DNA of 9,551 nucleotides from Ruminococcaceae bacterium UBA5396. Lineage in GTDB: Bacteria > Bacillota > Clostridia > Oscillospirales > Acutalibacteraceae. Positions 5,827-9,551 of this stretch are shown in pieces (positions within the stretch are counted from its first letter, which is position 1; every line of letters begins with the position of its first letter). A program made the translations under genes and the position numbers. The DNA is taken from contig DHOG01000208.1 of NCBI GenBank assembly GCA_002410715.1, positions 1,056-10,606 of the forward strand, in the 5' to 3' direction. Below the pieces are notes generated by a model that saw nothing but the letters and a program-made list of their open reading frames with translations, was not told the DNA's origin and did no database searches.

Positions 5827-7221
5827 ATGGCAAGTATGAAGCCAAAACTTAACGAAAAATCCGGTTTGCTGGAGCTTGGATTTCAGTTTACGGATGTCAG
5901 CGAACCTAATTTATTCCGTAACATGTATCCTTACAACGACATTCCGAAGCTTATATTTAATCATCGAATTGTACCGATGAATTTACCGGATAAGATCTAT
6001 ATAACCGATACCACATTTCGGGATGGGCAGCAGGCGAGATCGCCGTATACGGTTAAGGAAATCTGTGAGATATTCACTTTACTTCACAGGCTTGACAACG
6101 GCAATGGAATTATACGACAGTCTGAGTTCTTTTTATATTCCCAGAAGGATAAGGAAGCGGTGGAAAAATGCCTAGAGTTGGGTTATGACTTCCCGCAAAT
6201 CACGGCATGGATTCGGGCGCGCAAAGAGGATTTTGCGCTGGTCAAGGAAATGAAATTGAAAGAGACCGGCATTCTGGTATCCTGCTCGGATTATCATATT
6301 TTTAAAAAGATGAAATGGACACGCTCGGAAGCGCTTAAAAATTATCTGGAGGTAATTGAGGCGGCGCTGCAGGAAGGAATTGTGCCTAGATGTCATTTTG
6401 AAGACATTACCCGGGCTGATTTTCATGGTTTTGTGCTGCCGTTTGCACATAAGCTGATGGAGCTTTCGCAGGAAAGTGGAATACCAATCAAGATTCGTGC
6501 ATGTGATACACTTGGCCTTGGCTCGTCCATTCCGGGTGTTGTGCTTCCCAGAAGTGTTCAGCAGATCATGCATAGCCTGACAAACTATGCGGGCGTGCCG
6601 TCGGAGCAGCTGGAATGGCACGGACACAACGATTTTTACAATGCGGTTCCGAATGCTGTTACCGCATGGCTGTACGGTTGCTCCTCCGTCAACACCTCCT
6701 TGCTTGGTATTGGAGAGCGTACAGGAAACACTCCCCTTGAAGCCATGGTGGTGGAATACTGCCAGCTTAAAGGAAATAACGGCGGTATGAACCTAAAGGT
6801 AATAACAGAGATTGCCGAGTATTTTGAAAATGAGCAGCATTTTGAAATCCCGCCGCGGACTCCTTATGTGGGGCGTGCATTTAACGCTACCAGAGCGGGA
6901 ATCCATGCAGACGGCCTTATGAAGGATGAGGAGATATATAATATATTCAACACCACCGATATTCTCGGACGTCCTCCGATTGTCGTGGTGGACGCGCATT
7001 CCGGGACGGCCGGAATTGCTGCATGGATCAATACCTATTACAGCCTGACCGGCAGCAACTGCGTGGGTAAAAGGGATCACGGAGTTGCAAAGATTAAAAA
7101 GTGGGTTGACGGGGAATACGCTGACGGTCGTACCACCGTAATCGGGGACGCGGAGTTGGAACAGCAGGTAAAGCTCCACCTACGTAGGGTACTGACTTTG
7201 CGGGAAAGCCGTTCGGAATAA
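5827..7221 (+). CDS. DRE-TIM acyl-transferase, candidate (Re)-citrate synthase (homocitrate/isopropylmalate synthase family)
   Basis: These TIM-barrel enzymes condense acetyl-CoA with a 2-oxo acid using a divalent metal. Candidate reactions are oxaloacetate to citrate ((Re)-citrate synthase, as in Clostridium kluyveri) or 2-oxoglutarate to homocitrate. Two ATGs lie at 5824 and 5827. I choose 5827 because the AAGGGAGG at 5813-5820 then has a 6-nt spacing; the result is 464 residues. About 57 N-terminal residues precede the barrel. The first strand carries DTTFRDGQQ (about 61-69), the DRE-type catalytic Arg-Asp, with Gln where many relatives have Glu. Later come HFEDITRADF, RACDTLGLG, the metal-binding HGHND (about 265-269), GIGERTGNTPLEAM and GIHADGL (about 359-365). 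The large LeuA regulatory domain of isopropylmalate synthase is not recognisable, and the protein is longer than a typical NifV (about 380). Oxaloacetate specificity is inferred, not shown. It stands alone behind its own promoter. Confidence 0.85.
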   Translation: MASMKPKLNEKSGLLELGFQFTDVSEPNLFRNMYPYNDIPKLIFNHRIVPMNLPDKIYITDTTFRDGQQARSPYTVKEICEIFTLLHRLDNGNGIIRQSEFFLYSQKDKEAVEKCLELGYDFPQITAWIRARKEDFALVKEMKLKETGILVSCSDYHIFKKMKWTRSEALKNYLEVIEAALQEGIVPRCHFEDITRADFHGFVLPFAHKLMELSQESGIPIKIRACDTLGLGSSIPGVVLPRSVQQIMHSLTNYAGVPSEQLEWHGHNDFYNAVPNAVTAWLYGCSSVNTSLLGIGERTGNTPLEAMVVEYCQLKGNNGGMNLKVITEIAEYFENEQHFEIPPRTPYVGRAFNATRAGIHADGLMKDEEIYNIFNTTDILGRPPIVVVDAHSGTAGIAAWINTYYSLTGSNCVGKRDHGVAKIKKWVDGEYADGRTTVIGDAELEQQVKLHLRRVLTLRESRSE

Positions 7222-7246
7222 TATTAAATATAATGAAATACATATT

Positions 7247-7273
7247 AGAGGGTGCCGCTTTCAGGCACCCTCT
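7247..7273. terminator. Terminator between the convergent synthase gene and tlyA
   Basis: A 10-bp stem (AGAGGGTGCC, 7247-7256, with GGCACCCTCT, 7264-7273) and a 7-nt loop sit between the two stop codons, 25 nt after one and 5 nt after the other. The following T-runs are weak on both strands. Its position suggests a shared two-way terminator. Confidence 0.8.
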
Positions 7274-7278
7274 TGTTG

Positions 7279-8076
7279 TCAAATATCAGGCTGCTCTTCG
7301 ATTGCCTTTTCAATTAGCGCATGCCACCGGTCCGGCATTATACCCGAGGTGCGATTGAATTCTGCCAGATACTCAATGTTTCCGTTGGTGCCGTGGATGG
7401 GTGAAACAGTAAGTGCATTTAAATATAAGCCTTGTTCAGCCGCCGATTCTGCTATAGATAAAAGCAGGGGGGGCAGATCAGTGGGATCTTTGAGGACTCC
7501 GTTCTTACCGACCTGACGGGATGAAGCTTCGAACTGCGGTTTAATCAGACATACACACAATCCATCAGACTTTAGGACCTCATTGATTGCAGGAAATATC
7601 TTTTTAAGTGAGATAAAGGATACGTCTGCAGTTACGATATTACAGGTTTCACCCAGCATTTCCGGGGTTAATGTCCGTGCGTTGGTTCGCTCCAGAACCG
7701 TAACCCTGCTGTCCTGACGCAGTTCCCACGCAAGGATTCCATAGGCTACATCCACCGAGAATACATGAGCGGCCCCATGCTGCAGCAGGCAGTCGGTGAA
7801 ACCGCCGTTACTTGCCCCGATGTCGCAGACGGTGCGTCCGGCAACATCAATGCGAAAAGCAAGCAGCGCCTTTTCAAGCTTATAACCGGAACGGCTGGCG
7901 TATTTTCGTGTTTTGTCTTTGAGGGTTAAAACGGTTTGAATATTGACCGGCTCACCGGGTTTCACGGCGGGAACATTATTGATATAAATTCTGCCCGACA
8001 TAATCAATCCGACAGCTTCTTCATGTGATAAATGAAACTGGCGGGCTGTCAGCTCATCAAGACGGATGGTAGCCAT
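7279..8076 (-). CDS. tlyA: TlyA family rRNA 2'-O-ribose methyltransferase (S4 plus FtsJ domains)
   Basis: TlyA (YqxC in Bacillus) uses S-adenosylmethionine to methylate ribose hydroxyls of rRNA: C1920 of 23S and, in some species, C1409 of 16S. The modification affects capreomycin sensitivity. The old 'hemolysin' label is misleading. The 265 residues contain an N-terminal S4 RNA-binding domain (RLDELTAR to about residue 60) and an FtsJ/RrmJ-type methyltransferase domain. The SAM motif is CDIGASNGGFTDCLLQ (84-99). The K-D-K-E catalytic tetrad appears as Lys66 (GYKLEKAL), Asp151 (TADVSF), Lys179 (LIKPQFE) and Glu235 (NIEYLAE). The ATG at 8076 follows AAGGAGGG (8089-8096) at a long 12-nt spacing, but no better start exists, since the upstream frame is stopped 2 codons earlier. 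In many Clostridia tlyA sits with NAD kinase and recN; here it stands alone. It has a strong promoter of its own. Confidence 0.96.
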   Translation of the reverse strand: MATIRLDELTARQFHLSHEEAVGLIMSGRIYINNVPAVKPGEPVNIQTVLTLKDKTRKYASRSGYKLEKALLAFRIDVAGRTVCDIGASNGGFTDCLLQHGAAHVFSVDVAYGILAWELRQDSRVTVLERTNARTLTPEMLGETCNIVTADVSFISLKKIFPAINEVLKSDGLCVCLIKPQFEASSRQVGKNGVLKDPTDLPPLLLSIAESAAEQGLYLNALTVSPIHGTNGNIEYLAEFNRTSGIMPDRWHALIEKAIEEQPDI

Positions 8077-8142
8077 TCTATTTCAAAGCCCTCCTTCGGG
8101 AAGATAAGAAAATATAAGATTTCTTCTTGTGGGATTGTGACA

Positions 8143-8171
8143 ATTGTAGGCTTTACGCGCTTTCTTGTCAA
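8143..8171 (-). promoter_or_regulatory. Sigma-A promoter for tlyA
   Basis: On the minus strand TTGACA (8171-8166) and TACAAT (8148-8143) are 17 nt apart, near consensus. The predicted leader is about 60 nt. Confidence 0.75.
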
Positions 8172-8211
8172 CCCTGCCTATTTCAACAGCGTTGGATAGG
8201 GTATTCCTAGG

Positions 8212-8240
8212 TGGACATTTTAGGTAAAACGTGCTAATCT
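8212..8240 (+). promoter_or_regulatory. Likely sigma-A promoter for the CDF transporter gene
   Basis: TGGACA (8212-8217) and TAATCT (8235-8240) are 17 nt apart, followed by about 65 nt of leader to the TTG start. The boxes are less close to consensus than those of the neighbouring promoters. It lies back to back with the tlyA promoter. Confidence 0.5.
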
Positions 8241-8311
8241 ATAAGTCCTGTCATAGGAGCTTTCAAGTGTACAGCAATGCATATGGTAGCGGTTTTTAAG
8301 GGGTGACCTGA

Positions 8312-9463
8312 TTGATAGATTTTTTGATTGGGATGGTTAGCAAAAATAAGACGAGTAATTCCCGACATTCTTTCGGAAGGCTGGCAGGTTTGGTGGGTCT
8401 TGTTGCCAATCTGCTTTTATTTTCAGTAAAGCTTTTGGCGGGGTTATTATCGTCAAGCGTTGCAATTATCGCCGATGCCTTTAATAATTTGTCCGATGCA
8501 GGTTCTTCAATTGTAACACTGGTTGGGCTCCGTATGGCTTCAACACCGCCGGATAAGGAGCACCCTTTCGGACACGGACGGATGGAGTATGTCACCGCAG
8601 TGGTAATTGCAATCATGATCTTATTTGCCGGATTTGAGCTTGCAAAATCCTCGATTGGAGAAATATTGAATCCCGCAGAAAAAGCATTTGGGCTTATATC
8701 TGTCATCATTCTTATCGCCTCAATCGTGATTAAGCTTTGGCTTGCACTGTTTTACAAAAACATTGGAAATCGAATCCATTCAGCTGCACTTTGGGCAGCT
8801 GCCACTGATAGCCGAAATGATGTCATCTGTACTTCGGTGGTACTTGCTTCCACAGTGTTCGGCTGGCTGACGGAAATAAGCGTAGATGGATATGCCGGCA
8901 CCTTTGTTGCTGTATTTATTATGTGGTCAGGCTTCTCGGTTTTGCGGGATACCATATCGCCGCTGCTTGGGCAGGCGCCGGAGCAGGATCTTGTGTGCGA
9001 TATCAAAGAAACGGTCCTCGCCCATGACGGCATAATCGGTATTCATGATCTGATTGTACACAGCTATGGTCCGGGCAACCGCATTATCTCACTTCATGCA
9101 GAAGTGTCATCCTCGGAAGATATGATGCGCAGTCATGATTTGATTGACCGTATTGAACGGGAAATCATGGGGAAATATAATGCTGTCGCATGCATCCATA
9201 TGGATCCGGTTGATACCGACGATGAACGGGTGAAGGCACTACGGCTGTTTGTTGAGGAAGTCCTTGCGGCAATCGATCAGTCTCTAACCCTTCATGACTT
9301 TCGAGTGGTATTCGGTGAAACCCATACAAACCTGATTTTTGATGTCGTGGTACCGTTTCATTATAAAAAAACAAAGGATTTGTGTGAAGAGGTACAGCGG
9401 CGTGTATGGGACACCGATCCCCAGCTGTTTACGGTCGCAACAATTGAGAATAGCTATACCTGA
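8312..9463 (+). CDS. Cation diffusion facilitator (CDF) family transporter with extended C-terminus
   Basis: This is a metal/proton antiporter of the cytoplasmic membrane that exports divalent ions such as Zn(II), Fe(II), Mn(II) or Cd(II). The metal cannot be named from sequence. It has 383 residues against about 290-310 for typical CDF proteins. The six-helix membrane domain (about 22-218) carries the transport-site pairs Asn58-x3-Asp62 (NNLSD, helix 2) and Asp166-x3-Asp170 (DSRND, helix 5), and the HPFGHGR loop (84-90). The first cytoplasmic ferredoxin-like domain covers about 224-303 (IHDLIVHSYGPG). A second, similar segment covers about 305-383 (LHDFRVVFGETH). The TTG at 8312 is chosen because AGGGGTGA (8299-8306) lies 5 nt before it; an ATG at 8333 is the alternative. 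The next gene starts 32 nt downstream and is probably cotranscribed. Confidence 0.93.
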   Translation: MIDFLIGMVSKNKTSNSRHSFGRLAGLVGLVANLLLFSVKLLAGLLSSSVAIIADAFNNLSDAGSSIVTLVGLRMASTPPDKEHPFGHGRMEYVTAVVIAIMILFAGFELAKSSIGEILNPAEKAFGLISVIILIASIVIKLWLALFYKNIGNRIHSAALWAAATDSRNDVICTSVVLASTVFGWLTEISVDGYAGTFVAVFIMWSGFSVLRDTISPLLGQAPEQDLVCDIKETVLAHDGIIGIHDLIVHSYGPGNRIISLHAEVSSSEDMMRSHDLIDRIEREIMGKYNAVACIHMDPVDTDDERVKALRLFVEEVLAAIDQSLTLHDFRVVFGETHTNLIFDVVVPFHYKKTKDLCEEVQRRVWDTDPQLFTVATIENSYT

Positions 9464-9495
9464 GAAAATCAATCAGCGCAGGAAGGCTTGATAGA

Positions 9496-9551
9496 ATGGC
9501 AGGATATATTATCTACAACGGCTTCTGGAATTCTGACGGGCTGCCGGATCC
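9496..9551 (+). CDS. N-terminal fragment of a further gene, possibly a RimK-like ATP-grasp ligase
   Basis: An ATG at 9496 follows AGGAAGG (9480-9486) by 9 nt and opens 18 codons, MAGYIIYNGFWNSDGLPD, before the window ends inside a GGATCC. The start resembles the first strand of clostridial RimK-like ATP-grasp proteins (M-x-G-x-(I/L)-I-x-N-G-F). So little is present that the family is a guess. It lies 32 nt after the CDF gene and is likely in the same transcript. Confidence 0.5.
   Translation, partial: MAGYIIYNGFWNSDGLPD

Noticed and set aside
9546..9551. GGATCC at the right end
   Set aside because: This is a BamHI recognition site, which may be coincidence or a clone/contig boundary; it has no biological meaning that can be supported here.

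Overview
The window looks like ordinary chromosome from a low-to-mid GC Gram-positive anaerobe in the class Clostridia, most plausibly the Oscillospiraceae/Ruminococcaceae side. This is inferred from the dnaX-ybaB-recR-smpB order, strong AGGAGG-type ribosome binding sites, frequent TTG starts (smpB, the purine permease and the CDF transporter), a clostridial-type NodB-fold membrane protein, and a candidate (Re)-type citrate synthase. No phage, insertion sequence, CRISPR array, rRNA or tRNA is visible.

Layout. Bases 1-2869 carry a rightward DNA replication/repair and translation-quality cluster: the 3' part of dnaX (its start lies before the window), ybaB/ebfC, recR (2 nt after ybaB) and smpB, closed by a perfect 22-bp terminator hairpin at 2894-2941. 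A 323-base gap follows, holding that terminator and a short GC-rich palindrome. Bases 3193-3975 encode a membrane-anchored polysaccharide-deacetylase-fold protein that lacks the usual metal-binding histidines. It converges on a leftward NCS2/AzgA-type purine permease (4051-5493), and a bidirectional terminator at 4000-4040 separates the two.

The permease is divergent from a rightward DRE-TIM acyl-transferase (5827-7221), a candidate (Re)-citrate synthase. The 333-base gap between them holds two well-formed sigma-A promoters pointing apart and a perfect 10-bp leader hairpin. The acyl-transferase converges on leftward tlyA (7279-8076, rRNA 2'-O-methyltransferase) across a shared terminator. tlyA is divergent from a rightward CDF cation-efflux gene (8312-9463), which carries an apparent second copy of its cytoplasmic domain. 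The first 18 codons of a further gene in the same direction, possibly a RimK-like ATP-grasp ligase, run off the right end.

How the genes fit together. The first block is coherent: DnaX loads the clamp, YbaB and RecR belong to DNA organisation and recombinational repair, and SmpB rescues stalled ribosomes. From 3000 on, the genes are single transcription units arranged head-to-head and tail-to-tail, and nothing in the sequence proves a joint pathway. I found no convincing new multi-gene system. The points most worth a second look are the histidine-stripped NodB protein, the candidate (Re)-citrate synthase with its leader hairpin, the duplicated CDF tail, and the structured dnaX-ybaB spacer.
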